Translations under genes and position numbers: made by a program
Shown here: in pieces, positions 34,354-43,383 of the stretch
Layout of the letters: every line of letters starts with the position of its first letter
How positions within the stretch are numbered: position 1 is the stretch's first letter
Source: an uncultured Prevotellaceae bacterium
Lineage (GTDB): Bacteria > Bacteroidota > Bacteroidia > Bacteroidales > Muribaculaceae
Direction of reading: 5' to 3'
Assembly: GCA_900316835.1 (NCBI GenBank)
Contig: ONEL01000015.1
Coordinates: forward strand, 1 to 64,000
Length of the DNA stretch: 64,000 nucleotides
Notes under the pieces: model-generated
Seen by the model: only the letters and a program-made list of their open reading frames with translations
Database searches by the model: none
What the model was told of the DNA's origin: nothing

Positions 34354-37023
34354 TTAGAACTCCTGTCCGAGGACGAAGTGGAAGTTGCTACCACCCTTAG
34401 TGCCATAAACCTTGTCGAAGCCATAGCCCCAGTCGATACCCATCATACCAATCATAGGCAGGTAGATGCGCACACCCACGCCCGCCGAGCGCTTGAGGTT
34501 GAATGGGTTGAACTGCTTGACACTAGTCCATGCGTTACCAGCCTCGGCAAAGAGCAAGGGGTAGATGGTGGCGCTATTAGATAGCATCAATGGGAAGTGA
34601 AGCTCTACCACGAAGCGGTTATAGGCATAGCCTTCCTGACCGTAAGGAGTGAATGCACCATTCTCGTATCCACGCAGTGCTATGGTCTCGGTAGCATAGG
34701 TGTAACTGCCACTCATACCATCGCCACCCACATAGAAAGTCTCGAAGGGCGATTTGAGATAGCGGTTCCAGCTACCCAGCAAACCAATGTCGGCACGAGT
34801 CATGAGCACCAGAGTCCATCGCCCGTCGGGGTCGGTGAGCGGGGTGTAGGTCTTAGCTTGGAACTTCAGTTTCCAGTATTCAATCCATCGATAAAGCTCT
34901 TTCTTCGAAGCCTCGGTAGTGCTTTCGCTCAAAGCTTTCCAGTTCTTCTTGCCAAAGAGATTGGCTGGTGGTGTAGCGTGGAATGAGAGAGTGAACGAGC
35001 TACCACGGCGAGTGTAGAGCGGGTTATCGATACTGTTGCGTTGCAGTGTGAGTCCCAGCACAATAGAGTTACTAACACCATTCTTCATGTAGTACATGTA
35101 CTCCCAGTTCTTGAGGCTATACCACTGGTAGCTCACGTCGGCCATGAGCGTGAAATAGTCGTCGGGCCACTTGAGTCGCTTACCAAAACCAATGGTAACA
35201 CCAGCCATCTGCAGGTACTTGCCTGGGTCGTAGGCATTCTCATAGTAGTTGCCGCTACCACTATAGTAGGGGTTGTAACCATTGTAGCCGTTGTACATGC
35301 TATTCATCATGTAGTTATAGTAGTAATTTTGATACTGACTACTGTAGAACGATGAGTTGATACCCGTTGTGCGGCTATAGAATGCCGATACCGACAGCGT
35401 GTTAGGACGCTTACCGCCAAACCATGGGTCCACGAACGAGAGGCTGTAGGCCTGATAGTACTTAGCATTAGTCTGGGCACTAATTGAGAAAGTTTGCCCA
35501 TCACCTTGCGGTATTATACCTTTATAAGAAGAGGGGTGGAACAGGTTCTTGATAGAGAAATTGGTAAACTTAAGCGTCACTTTACCAATGATACCCGTTT
35601 GTCCCCAACCTGCCGAGAGCTCGATTTGGTCATTGGCTTTCGATTCCAAGTTAAGGATGATATCAACGGTTCCATCTTCCTCGTTAGGCTCGGGGCGAAT
35701 ATCCATCTTCTCGGGGTCGAAGTGACCGGTTTGCGCGATCTCACGAGCCGAGCGCACCAGGTCGTCCTTGCTGAACAATTCACCAGGGCGCACACGTAAC
35801 TCACGTCGCACCACCTTCTCGTAAAGGCGGTCATTACCATTAATCACCACCCTATTGATGCGCGCTTGCCGTCCCTCGTAGATGCGCATTTCCAGGTCGA
35901 TAGAGTCACCCTCAATCTTTGTTTCGGTGGGAATGAGCTGGAAGAATAGGTAGCCGTTGTTCATGTACATGTTGGCCACGGCGTCGTCATCGTCGGTTGT
36001 GCGCTTGTTAAGCAATTTTTGGTTATAGACATCACCTTTCTCAATGCCCAGCACCTCGTTGAGCACAGCTGTGGGGTAAACAGTGTTACCCACCCAGTTA
36101 ATGTTAGAGATATAATACTTTTTACCCTCATCAATCTTGAGGTAGATATCCACATTCTTGTCGTCATAGTTAGCTACGCTGTCCCACACAATCACCGCAT
36201 CGCGATAACCTTTTTCGTTATACTTATCAATGATGCGTTGCTTATCGTCTTCAAAGTCGGTGCGCACAAACTTCTTTTGGCTGAACCACTTGAGCACGTT
36301 GAAGAATCCACTCTCGTTGGTTTTCTTCATGGTACGCTTTAGAGCGCCGTCGCTCAACACCTCGTTACCCTCAATATAAATCTTGTGAACCGAGATTTTC
36401 TCGTGCTTGTCGGCGACAATGTCAACAATCACCTCGTTTTGCTTGCTGAGATCCTCTTGTTGAGTCACCTTGCACGTGGCTTTCTCAAAGCCCTTAGCGG
36501 CATAGTATTTCTGAACAATTTGCTCAATACGGTTAGCGATATTAGGGGTAATTTGGTTACCCACCAGATTTCCAAGTCGCTCGGTAATATCTTTTTGCTC
36601 ACCTTTTTTCATCCCCACAAAGTTGACCTTAGAGATGCGTGGTTGCTGACGCAGAGCAAACTCTAGCCACGCCTTGTCGCCATAGATTTTCTCAACCTTG
36701 ATTTGAACCTTAGAGAACAATCCTTGCCTCCAGAAACGCTTGGCGGCGGTCTTGAGGTCGTTTCCCGGAATCTCGATGCGTTGTCCTATCGACAGACCAG
36801 AGTAACCAATGATGATGTAGTCCTCATAGTTGTCGACACCGCTAACTTTGATGCCCGCAATCTCATACTTAGAGGGCACCCCGTTAAAGACCAACTTGGG
36901 ATTGAAAATTGTGTCGTTGATGGTGTAGCTTTCTTGAGCATGCACTGCTGCCGTGCCCATTAAGCCCACCATGAAGAAAAGCAGTAAAACCTTAATATAT
37001 CGCATATTGTCAATTTTGTTCAT
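34354..37023 (-). CDS. bamA: Outer-membrane protein assembly factor BamA
   Basis: From the ATG at 37023 it is 889 aa (or 883 from 37005, MRYIKVLLLFF). The signal peptide ends near HAQ. Five POTRA domains (about residues 45-440) are followed by a 16-strand barrel. FAGNxW-like AEAGNAWTSVKQF and the final strand GSNFHFVLGQEF with the terminal Phe are typical for BamA. It is the essential core of the machine that inserts barrel proteins into the outer membrane. The start was chosen because the open frame upstream overlaps the end of uppS. It is flanked by uppS and three ompH genes, the standard order. Confidence 0.95.
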   Translation of the reverse strand: MNKIDNMRYIKVLLLFFMVGLMGTAAVHAQESYTINDTIFNPKLVFNGVPSKYEIAGIKVSGVDNYEDYIIIGYSGLSIGQRIEIPGNDLKTAAKRFWRQGLFSKVQIKVEKIYGDKAWLEFALRQQPRISKVNFVGMKKGEQKDITERLGNLVGNQITPNIANRIEQIVQKYYAAKGFEKATCKVTQQEDLSKQNEVIVDIVADKHEKISVHKIYIEGNEVLSDGALKRTMKKTNESGFFNVLKWFSQKKFVRTDFEDDKQRIIDKYNEKGYRDAVIVWDSVANYDDKNVDIYLKIDEGKKYYISNINWVGNTVYPTAVLNEVLGIEKGDVYNQKLLNKRTTDDDDAVANMYMNNGYLFFQLIPTETKIEGDSIDLEMRIYEGRQARINRVVINGNDRLYEKVVRRELRVRPGELFSKDDLVRSAREIAQTGHFDPEKMDIRPEPNEEDGTVDIILNLESKANDQIELSAGWGQTGIIGKVTLKFTNFSIKNLFHPSSYKGIIPQGDGQTFSISAQTNAKYYQAYSLSFVDPWFGGKRPNTLSVSAFYSRTTGINSSFYSSQYQNYYYNYMMNSMYNGYNGYNPYYSGSGNYYENAYDPGKYLQMAGVTIGFGKRLKWPDDYFTLMADVSYQWYSLKNWEYMYYMKNGVSNSIVLGLTLQRNSIDNPLYTRRGSSFTLSFHATPPANLFGKKNWKALSESTTEASKKELYRWIEYWKLKFQAKTYTPLTDPDGRWTLVLMTRADIGLLGSWNRYLKSPFETFYVGGDGMSGSYTYATETIALRGYENGAFTPYGQEGYAYNRFVVELHFPLMLSNSATIYPLLFAEAGNAWTSVKQFNPFNLKRSAGVGVRIYLPMIGMMGIDWGYGFDKVYGTKGGSNFHFVLGQEF

Positions 37024-37042
37024 TGAAAAGAAAGTGTGTTTA

Positions 37043-37783
37043 TTACTTGAGCTGCTCACTCGTTTTCCCAAATCGCCGTTCCCGGCTCTGATAGTCAACT
37101 ATCGCCTCACAAAAGTCCTCCTTGGTGAAGTCGGGCCAGAATTTAGGTGTGAAGTAAAGCTCACTATAAGCGATTTGCCACAGCAGGAAGTTGCTTATGC
37201 GCAAGTCACCTGCGGTGCGAATGAGCAAGTCGGGGTCGGGCATTGAGGCGGTAGCCATTGCTTTGCTCACCATGTCGTCATCAATGCTCTCGGCCTGAAT
37301 TTGCCCTGCGGCGGCTTGTGCCGCCAGCGTCTTGCATGCCTCCACAATTTCCCAGCGTGACGAATAGCTTAGCGCCAAGCACAGCACCAGCCCAGTGCAA
37401 TGGGCAGTGTCGTCCATGCATTTTTCCAGTCGCTCTCGCGCGAACTGTGGCATGCGTCGCATGTTTCCAATAGTTGTCAATCGCACGTTATTCTTGATGA
37501 GGTCGGGCGTTTGTTGCTCAATCGAGACCACAATGAGATTCATCAGAGCGTCCACCTCGTCCTTAGGTCGGTTCCAGTTCTCGGTAGAGAATGTGTAGAG
37601 CGTGAGGTAGCCTATTCCCAGCTCGCTGGCAATCTCAGTTATTTGCCTAACTGTAGTTACTCCATTCTCATGCCCAAAGGAGCGCATCAATCCACGCTTC
37701 TTTGCCCACCTGCCGTTACCATCCATAATGATGGCCACATGCTGTGGCAACCTGCCTAGGTCTATTTTCTCGAGCGCTGACAT
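37043..37783 (-). CDS. uppS: Isoprenyl transferase (undecaprenyl diphosphate synthase)
   Basis: A 246-aa cis-prenyltransferase that makes the C55 lipid carrier for peptidoglycan and surface polysaccharides. Conserved regions: [17 protein letters not shown] (D in region I, phosphate loop), [20 protein letters not shown] (region III), and [26 protein letters not shown] read in two parts ([22 protein letters not shown]) for region V. All catalytic residues are present. The gene ends 19 bases before the bamA start. Upstream is DUF6089, 40 bases away, in the same operon. Confidence 0.95.
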   Translation of the reverse strand: MSALEKIDLGRLPQHVAIIMDGNGRWAKKRGLMRSFGHENGVTTVRQITEIASELGIGYLTLYTFSTENWNRPKDEVDALMNLIVVSIEQQTPDLIKNNVRLTTIGNMRRMPQFARERLEKCMDDTAHCTGLVLCLALSYSSRWEIVEACKTLAAQAAAGQIQAESIDDDMVSKAMATASMPDPDLLIRTAGDLRISNFLLWQIAYSELYFTPKFWPDFTKEDFCEAIVDYQSRERRFGKTSEQLK

Positions 37784-37823
37784 ATATTTAAAATATTGTT
37801 ATAAAATTCTGTGTTTATTATTT

Positions 37824-38501
37824 TCACTCTATGTAATGACATTTCACGCATCGCTTGCTAAACTCATAGGTGAGAGTAAAAGCCGCTACCGAGTACCACT
37901 CGGTGTTCTTGGCAAAGCCGTGGTTGTATCCATAGAGGTCGGTAATTCCGTCAAACCTATCGCTAAAACTCTTGCGCATGGTAAACTCAAATCCCAGGTT
38001 CAACCTCTGCTTGAGGCGGAATTTCACACCCACACCTAGTGGCAACACCATGCCCAGATGAGCCTTTCCATTCACAAAGGCCATTCCCATGCCCAGGCCA
38101 GCCACCATGTAGGGCGACAAGCGCTTGTAATGCTTGTAGCGGGGACCGTCGCCAAAGTGGAAGAAATTAAATTCCACTTGTCCTCCCAGGTCAATAACAT
38201 GAGAGGAAAACTTGTATTGCTCATCGCCAGGGAACTTTGAGTCAATCCCCTTGCTGTCGCCAGCCAGTCCCACATAGAACAGGTTGCCCTTAAATGCCCA
38301 TCGCGAGTTGAGATTGTAGCGGAAAATGCCACCGCCAGCCACTCGCGGCATCTTGTACATGTTGCTACGATTAGCGTCACCCAAATATCCGGTGATACCC
38401 ACCGCGGGTCCCACCTCGTAGCGGTACTCCTGGCTCCATGCAGCAAAGGCTAGGAGCGATGCAAGCAACAATATAGCGGTTCGTTTGAGCATTATCGTCA
38501 A
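37824..38501 (-). CDS. DUF6089 outer-membrane beta-barrel-type protein
   Basis: A 225-aa protein with a signal peptide (MTIMLKRTAILLLASLLAFA) and an OmpA/OmpW-like barrel: YRYEVGPAVGITGYLGDANR is the conserved start of DUF6089. Many alternating strands end with GYNHGFAKNTEWYSVAAFTL. DUF6089 proteins regularly stand upstream of uppS and bamA in Bacteroidota; function is not known but they are probably in the outer membrane. It starts 15 bases after the DUF6242 gene stop. Confidence 0.85.
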   Translation of the reverse strand: MTIMLKRTAILLLASLLAFAAWSQEYRYEVGPAVGITGYLGDANRSNMYKMPRVAGGGIFRYNLNSRWAFKGNLFYVGLAGDSKGIDSKFPGDEQYKFSSHVIDLGGQVEFNFFHFGDGPRYKHYKRLSPYMVAGLGMGMAFVNGKAHLGMVLPLGVGVKFRLKQRLNLGFEFTMRKSFSDRFDGITDLYGYNHGFAKNTEWYSVAAFTLTYEFSKRCVKCHYIE

Positions 38502-38516
38502 GGGAGAGGATGATGA

Positions 38517-40028
38517 TTAGAATACTGGTTTAAAAGTGAGCCTATTGAGGACACCCTCCCACACGCTAGTTAAGGGTTGCCCATTAACGTCATATCCTCC
38601 AAAGAGGTAGATATAGGGGCATTCCCACTCGGTAATGGGAGTGATGTGCCCTGGGTTGTAGCCCATGAGCCTAGAGCCCGACGCGTGGAAAATTTGCATT
38701 GAGATAAAGGCTTGCGCTCCACAAAATGCCGGCATGTATTTAGGCATCTGTACCGACGACACTCCTTTGCTCCAGTTGATACCCTGGTTGCGTGAAGTGT
38801 AAGTGACGGTATTGAGAGTGCCATCCTCAAGCACGCCACCCATCACCATCCATGTGTCATATCGCTTGGGAGTGTAAGCATCGCTAGCGGTGAGGTAGGT
38901 GTAATAGCTCAGCAGGGTAGCATTGCGCAACTTGGGCAAAGCATTGCCCGAGCCCGTTGTCGATATCACGCCCCACTGGTGCCCGTCATATCCCCACACC
39001 TGGTTTGTGAGCGTGCCATCCCGGGTCACGCCACCCATTATCATCACTTGCTGGTTGCTAGACCACCCGTTGCTAGCCATCACCAGCTGGCTCATTCCGG
39101 CCACTGGGAAGGTAGCGGGCAATGTGGTGGACTCAAAGCCACTGGTGCGTGGATATTCATCATGTTTCCACTCTTCGCCATCATGCTTCACACCCAGCAC
39201 GCGGTTGCCATAGGCGCCGATGATGCTCACCCATTCCACACCGCAAGGGCTCCATGTGTCCCCCTTGTCGGAGCTAGTGAAAAGCTGGTTGTTAATATCG
39301 AGCATGTAAAGAGCATCACCTGTAGCGGTAAAGCTTGGCACTTGTGGCTCAAACGGGAGAGAGAGCGATTTCTCCACCCAGTTTCCTGTTGCCGGGTCGC
39401 TACACTCGCTCAAGACATAGCCTGTGCCGGCATGGACCAGGCACAACAGGTTTTCTTCCTGTTGCACAGTCTTTGTCGCCATCACAGCGCCACCACCAGT
39501 GCCTGGCAGGTCGCGACGGCGGTCCTCGTTCCACACAATGGTGTCGGGGTTCTCGCGGTGCACATTCACGCTCACCTTGTAGTCGCGCGTGTGGTTTCCG
39601 TCGCGCGAGGTAATGCGCAATGTCACATCTCCAGTGAAGTCGATACTGTCGGTCGTGGCACCGGTGTAAGTGATGGTGGTGTCCCGCATCTTTATACCGT
39701 TCTTTATAATAAACTGCCTGGAAGCTACAGTCGAGGCGCATCTCACATCGGCGAGCAACGCAGCCACCATGGTGCCGTGGGGCAGCGAGTCGGCATTATA
39801 TATTACCGCCCGTTCCTGGTCAATAGTAAACTTAACCGAGTCGAGGTTTGGAGCCACCTTAGCGTTAGCCTTGAGGGCGAAACTCGAGACCAGTGTTGTT
39901 GCCGACGAGTAGACACTATAGTCGGTAATCGTGCTGGTACTATTTTTATCATCGTCCTTGTTGCACGATGCCAAGTTCATTGAGACCATTGCGGCCAGCA
40001 GTATGTATAAAGCGAAATGTTTCTTCAT
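38517..40028 (-). CDS. DUF6242 lipoprotein with propeller-like repeats
   Basis: From the ATG at 40028 the protein is 503 aa: signal MKKHFALYILLAAMVSMNLASC with lipid-anchored Cys, followed by D-D-D-K-N, a spacer similar to lipoprotein export signals of Bacteroidota. The DUF6242 region consists of an N-terminal Ig-like domain (to about 140) and a kelch-type propeller (about 160-500), e.g. VMIMGGVTRDGTLTNQVWGY and WMVMGGVLEDGTLNTVTYT. It is probably outer-membrane and surface-exposed. Function is unknown. It heads the operon that continues with DUF6089, uppS, bamA and ompH, behind a promoter at 40049-40078. Confidence 0.85.
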   Translation of the reverse strand: MKKHFALYILLAAMVSMNLASCNKDDDKNSTSTITDYSVYSSATTLVSSFALKANAKVAPNLDSVKFTIDQERAVIYNADSLPHGTMVAALLADVRCASTVASRQFIIKNGIKMRDTTITYTGATTDSIDFTGDVTLRITSRDGNHTRDYKVSVNVHRENPDTIVWNEDRRRDLPGTGGGAVMATKTVQQEENLLCLVHAGTGYVLSECSDPATGNWVEKSLSLPFEPQVPSFTATGDALYMLDINNQLFTSSDKGDTWSPCGVEWVSIIGAYGNRVLGVKHDGEEWKHDEYPRTSGFESTTLPATFPVAGMSQLVMASNGWSSNQQVMIMGGVTRDGTLTNQVWGYDGHQWGVISTTGSGNALPKLRNATLLSYYTYLTASDAYTPKRYDTWMVMGGVLEDGTLNTVTYTSRNQGINWSKGVSSVQMPKYMPAFCGAQAFISMQIFHASGSRLMGYNPGHITPITEWECPYIYLFGGYDVNGQPLTSVWEGVLNRLTFKPVF

Positions 40029-40048
40029 CTTATTATTAAAAATAACTT

Positions 40049-40078
40049 GCAAAGTTACAATAAAAAACGGATTTTCAA
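40049..40078 (-). promoter_or_regulatory. Promoter of the envelope operon (DUF6242-bamA-ompH)
   Basis: Minus strand TAACTTTGC (40057-40049) with TTG (40078-40076) 18 bp upstream, close to the TTTG-19/20-TAnnTTTG consensus. The leader before the ATG at 40028 is about 15 bases. Confidence 0.65.
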
Positions 40079-40411
40079 CGACCTTTATTGCCACTTTTTT
40101 ACTAAAAGTCTATAATTTCACGGTGTAAAATTAATAACAAACTATCAATGCAACCGCATTAATTAAGATATTAAAAGGCAAAACCACGTTTTTTTCACCT
40201 TTTTAACGAAAGACGGGAATAAAACCGCAACCACTAATTTCAAACAATTACTGGGATATTATTTTTTAAAAGACAAAAATGCGATTAAGCGAGACAAAGT
40301 TTTAGCTTGCTAGAAACCTTGCGAGCGTGAGCATTTTATTTATAATTCGTGGTTTTTTACCAGCAGACCGTGCCACCAACACCAGGGCTTGTAATTTTAA
40401 TATTTTGTGAT

Positions 40412-40420
40412 TAACTTTGC
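40412..40420 (+). promoter_or_regulatory. -7 box for the GYF_2 membrane protein
   Basis: TAACTTTGC ends 35 bases before the ATG at 40456. No clear TTTG -33 element at the usual spacing. Confidence 0.5.
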
Positions 40421-40455
40421 AGTGTGCAATAATTTCTAACTTCAAAAAACTCGCT

Positions 40456-41244
40456 ATGGATTATTACATTTCCAGCGCCGACGGCAAGTATAAAGGTCCT
40501 TTCAAGAAAGAAGACCTGATTGCTAATGGTTTAAAACCCGAGACACTTGTGTGGCGCCAGGGTCAAGCATCGTGGTTGCCTGCTAAAGACATGCCCGAGA
40601 TTGCCGATTTGCTAGTTGCCACCCCACCGCCTCTGGCGATGGCGATGGCTCAACACGCGTCGATGCCTTCGCCGCCACCATTGAGTCAGTTGCAAAACAG
40701 CAAGGACGCGCTAGCTCAGGAGCTAGAACAGTCGCGGCTGGAACTTGAAGAGCTAAAAAAGTCCGTTATAACCCTTGAGAATGCCAAGAAAAAAACTAAA
40801 GCTCCAGCGGGTGGCAATGCCACAGCGAGCAAACAGCTCAAGAGCAAACCCAAAAGCGCCGGCACCAGCACAGGAAAAGCCAAAACCACGACCAAGGCGA
40901 AGAAAAAGCCCAACAACCGCTATAGCTACCCGGTAGCCACCTGGCTTAACGAGTCAATAACACTAATGGTGATTGTAGTAACCCATGTGTTGCTTGCAAT
41001 TACAGGCTACACCACGTTCTTTTACATCTATCTTGACGCTGTGGGAGCCGTGCTATGCGCCGCTGGCATTACACTGGGGCTTAACATCCGGGCCCTGAAC
41101 AAGATTTCCTACAAAAAGGATTCACCCTCCCGCATCAAAGCCGACAAGCTATCCTATATCAATGGCCTGCTAGTGAGCGTGACTGCCGCGATTGGGTTCT
41201 TGATAATCCTCGTTCAATCGGCTCATTACATTTATGTTGTCTAA
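40456..41244 (+). CDS. GYF_2 (DUF4339) domain membrane protein
   Basis: This 262-aa protein from the ATG at 40456 begins with a GYF_2/DUF4339 domain (MDYYISSADGKYKGPFKKED, W-x-x-G-Q at about 36), a protein-binding module. A proline-rich and then coiled-coil and K/A/T-rich linker (about 60-155) follows, then three transmembrane helices (about 165-260; LMVIVVTHVLLAITGYTTFF, LDAVGAVLCAAGITLGLNIR, YINGLLVSVTAAIGFLIILV). The membrane module is clearly related to that of the gene at 42268. It overlaps or nearly abuts the TPM gene (16-base gap to 41261). Function is unknown; DUF4339 proteins often join host membrane sets. Confidence 0.72.
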   Translation: MDYYISSADGKYKGPFKKEDLIANGLKPETLVWRQGQASWLPAKDMPEIADLLVATPPPLAMAMAQHASMPSPPPLSQLQNSKDALAQELEQSRLELEELKKSVITLENAKKKTKAPAGGNATASKQLKSKPKSAGTSTGKAKTTTKAKKKPNNRYSYPVATWLNESITLMVIVVTHVLLAITGYTTFFYIYLDAVGAVLCAAGITLGLNIRALNKISYKKDSPSRIKADKLSYINGLLVSVTAAIGFLIILVQSAHYIYVV

Positions 41245-41260
41245 AACCTCGCTTGAAGTC

Positions 41261-42106
41261 ATGAAAAAATTATTTTTTACAAGATATGTTTTACTAGCCG
41301 TTGTGAGCATTATAGCCCACTTAAATGCCAGTGCCAACATTCCTCCCCGTCCGGCTAACGCTAACGACTTGATTTACGACTACGCGCATGTGATTGACAG
41401 CGCCTACTACAACAGCATCCGCGACTCGTTGCGTAGCCTCTACATGTACAACAAGTGCCAGGTGGTGGTGCTCACAGTAAGCTCACTCGACGGAATGGAT
41501 CTAGAAGAATATAGCCAGAAAGTGTTTCAAACGTGGGGCATTGGCGACAAGGAGACTAATAACGGCGTGCTGATTCTAGTAAAGCCCAAGACCACGACCA
41601 GTAACGGCAAGGTGCGCATCCACACCGGCTATGGAGCCGAAGGCGCCCTGCCCGACTTGCTATGCAAGATGATCCAGACCGACTCGATGATTCCCAGCTT
41701 CAAGCAGAACAACTATGGTCTAGCCATCATGAAGGCTGTCAATGTGATTAGTCCCGCAATGAAGGGTGAATACCCACAGCACATCGCCACCTACCTCAAG
41801 GAGAAAGAAGAAGAGAAAGCCACCGATGCCATGATTGCTGTGATAATATATTCAATAATTTACATCCTCATCTTTGGGCTAGTGTGGTATTTTTGTTTCA
41901 TGCCCACCAAGAAGGACTGGTACTCGATTCTTGCTTCGCCTGTGCTTAGTGCCGCGGTGGGTTCATCGACACGCGGTTCAGGCAGTTCCTATAGCTCCCG
42001 TCGCAGCTCAAGTAGCTGGAGTAGCAGTTCCAGCAGCTCCAGTTCCAGCAGTTGGAGCTGGGGTGGAGGCTCAAGTGGCGGTGGTGGCGCCAGCAGCTCT
42101 TGGTAG
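41261..42106 (+). CDS. TPM-domain protein
   Basis: The 281-aa protein from the ATG at 41261 has a signal peptide (MKKLFFTRYVLLAVVSIIAH), a TPM domain (about 35-185; YDYAHVIDSAYYNSIRDSLR and KVRIHTGYGAEGALPD contain the conserved residues), one transmembrane helix (about 195-220, IIYSIIYILIFGLVWYFCFM), the PTKKDWYSILASPV segment, and a tail of Ser-rich sequence ending SSGGGGASSSW. TPM proteins occur with photosystem repair or as acid phosphatases; here a phosphatase-like or envelope role is possible. The G/S tail is common in bacterial TPM proteins. Membrane-distal tail is shared with the gene at 42268. Confidence 0.8.
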   Translation: MKKLFFTRYVLLAVVSIIAHLNASANIPPRPANANDLIYDYAHVIDSAYYNSIRDSLRSLYMYNKCQVVVLTVSSLDGMDLEEYSQKVFQTWGIGDKETNNGVLILVKPKTTTSNGKVRIHTGYGAEGALPDLLCKMIQTDSMIPSFKQNNYGLAIMKAVNVISPAMKGEYPQHIATYLKEKEEEKATDAMIAVIIYSIIYILIFGLVWYFCFMPTKKDWYSILASPVLSAAVGSSTRGSGSSYSSRRSSSSWSSSSSSSSSSSWSWGGGSSGGGGASSSW

Positions 42107-42109
42107 GGA

Positions 42110-42267
42110 GTTTTTTTTCAGAGACAATTATGTTGTGCTATCTTTTAAGACAATTACCGACTAATGTTTTGTGCATTAGAGAGGATTCATTAAAGACAAT
42201 CGCATAGAATGAGTTGCCAGTTTTCAGTTCTCAGTCATCAGTTATCAGTTTCAGTTTTAAGAATTGA
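42110..42267. repeat. Intergenic repeat patch 2
   Basis: Motifs of the dispersed repeats occur twice or more: AGACAATTA (42122, 42149) and a CAGTT-rich tract (42216-42258: CAGTTTTCAGTTCTCAGTCATC...) comparable with 57904-57925 and 43376-43390. No gene is seen. Confidence 0.55.
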
Positions 42268-43119
42268 ATGATTATGAGCCAGAAGTCTACCGATACAAGC
42301 AAAAATGCCGCAGCAATGCAACGCGAGCTCAATAAGACCAAGCGTGAGATAACCTTGATGCGCAAAAAGCTCGCACAGCTTCAGAGCGAGCAGTCGCAAG
42401 ACACTCGTCCATCGCCTCCTTCACCTCCCCACGCATTTAAAGTGGACACAAAATATGACTTTCCTGCTGCCACCTGGACTAATGAGACCCTGGTGATACT
42501 TGCTTGTGTTGTGGGACACTTAGTGCTAGGCATCAGCCGAGTCACGACTTTTGAATATATTTTCCTCGACATCGTGGGGCTACTAATGTGTGCCACATCG
42601 CTCATCATTGGTTATAACATTAAGAGACTCAACAGGGTGTCTTTTGCACAAGACTCTCCATCTCGTGTCAAGGCCGACCGCCTAGCACGCATTGCCGGCT
42701 GGATAGTGGCTGTGGCATTTATCATGGGTAGCATCGTGATTTTCTATCAATCGGTGACCGACATGTTCACCGCCCAAGAAGTATCGGGACGTGTCACCTA
42801 TCTGGTACTCTACTTTGGTTTTATGGGCATGGTGTGGTACATCTTCTTCAGACCCACCAACCTTGACTTCTACTCCTATAACGCCTCGCCCGTAAAGAAG
42901 TCTAACGCTTTTAAAAAGAAGCTGTATGCCAAGCAGTTGCTAATGTGGAAACAAGACGTTGTAAGGATGGGATACACTAAGGACGACTTTGACGTGGACA
43001 CTGGCGACAGCGACTGGGATAGCGACTGGGACAGCGACTGGGACAGTAGCGATGATAGTGGCGACTGGGACTGGGGCGGTGGCGACAGCGGCGGCGGCGG
43101 TGCCAGCAGCGAGTGGTAG
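42268..43119 (+). CDS. Mosaic membrane protein combining the two upstream genes
   Basis: A 283-aa protein: coiled coil (about 10-45), Pro-rich linker, then YDFPAATWTNETLVILACVV with three helices that match the membrane module of the 40456 protein (SPSRVKADRLARIAG versus SPSRIKADKLSYING). The C-terminal half, with a further helix (VTYLVLYFGFMGMVWYIFF), RPTNLDFYSYNASPV and a tail of DSDWDSDWDSDWD repeats ending GDSGGGGASSEW, matches the C-terminal part of the TPM protein. It lacks both the GYF_2 and the TPM domains. It seems to be an exchange product of its two neighbours. The D/W repeats come from 12-bp tandem repeats. Function unknown. The second Met (42274) is an alternative start. Confidence 0.72.
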   Translation: MIMSQKSTDTSKNAAAMQRELNKTKREITLMRKKLAQLQSEQSQDTRPSPPSPPHAFKVDTKYDFPAATWTNETLVILACVVGHLVLGISRVTTFEYIFLDIVGLLMCATSLIIGYNIKRLNRVSFAQDSPSRVKADRLARIAGWIVAVAFIMGSIVIFYQSVTDMFTAQEVSGRVTYLVLYFGFMGMVWYIFFRPTNLDFYSYNASPVKKSNAFKKKLYAKQLLMWKQDVVRMGYTKDDFDVDTGDSDWDSDWDSDWDSSDDSGDWDWGGGDSGGGGASSEW

Positions 43120-43383
43120 GGATTATTTCTTATCAGACAATTACATTAGTTGCCTGTTGCGCTTGGTTTTAAGACAAATACCAACTAATGCTGGGATTTT
43201 TTCAAACAATTACTAACAATTTAAAACAATTTTAATTTATACCTTAGCTAGAGGGACGTTATGTGCCATGACGCATGGAAATTAAAGAGCTACGCTCTAA
43301 ATTAAAAAGGCGCTTCGCTCTAAAATTTCACAATATATCAGACTAATCAGAAAAATCCGTAGTCTTATTGAAGTTTGCAGTTA
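43120..43383. repeat. Intergenic repeat patch 3
   Basis: 43195-43345 (TTTTTTCAAACAATTAC ... CCTTAGCTAGAGGGACGTTA, TTATGTGCCATGACGCATGG, AAATTAAAGAGCTACGCTCT, AAAAGGCGCTTCGCTCTAAAA ... TATATCAG) is closely similar to 58470-58610 in order and sequence. The GAGCTACGCTCT palindrome and GGCGCTTCGCTC core are its GC-rich hairpins. No gene is seen here. Confidence 0.75.

Larger units (their letters stand above)
40029..40455. other. Divergent promoter region, otherwise featureless
   Basis: This 427-bp AT-rich stretch holds the leftward envelope-operon promoter (40049-40078) and the rightward -7 box (40412-40420). I see no gene or repeat in the 330 bases between them. Confidence 0.6.

Noticed and set aside
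38979..39983. 334-codon plus-strand frame opposite DUF6242
   Set aside because: It is antisense to a convincing lipoprotein gene and shows no domain features.
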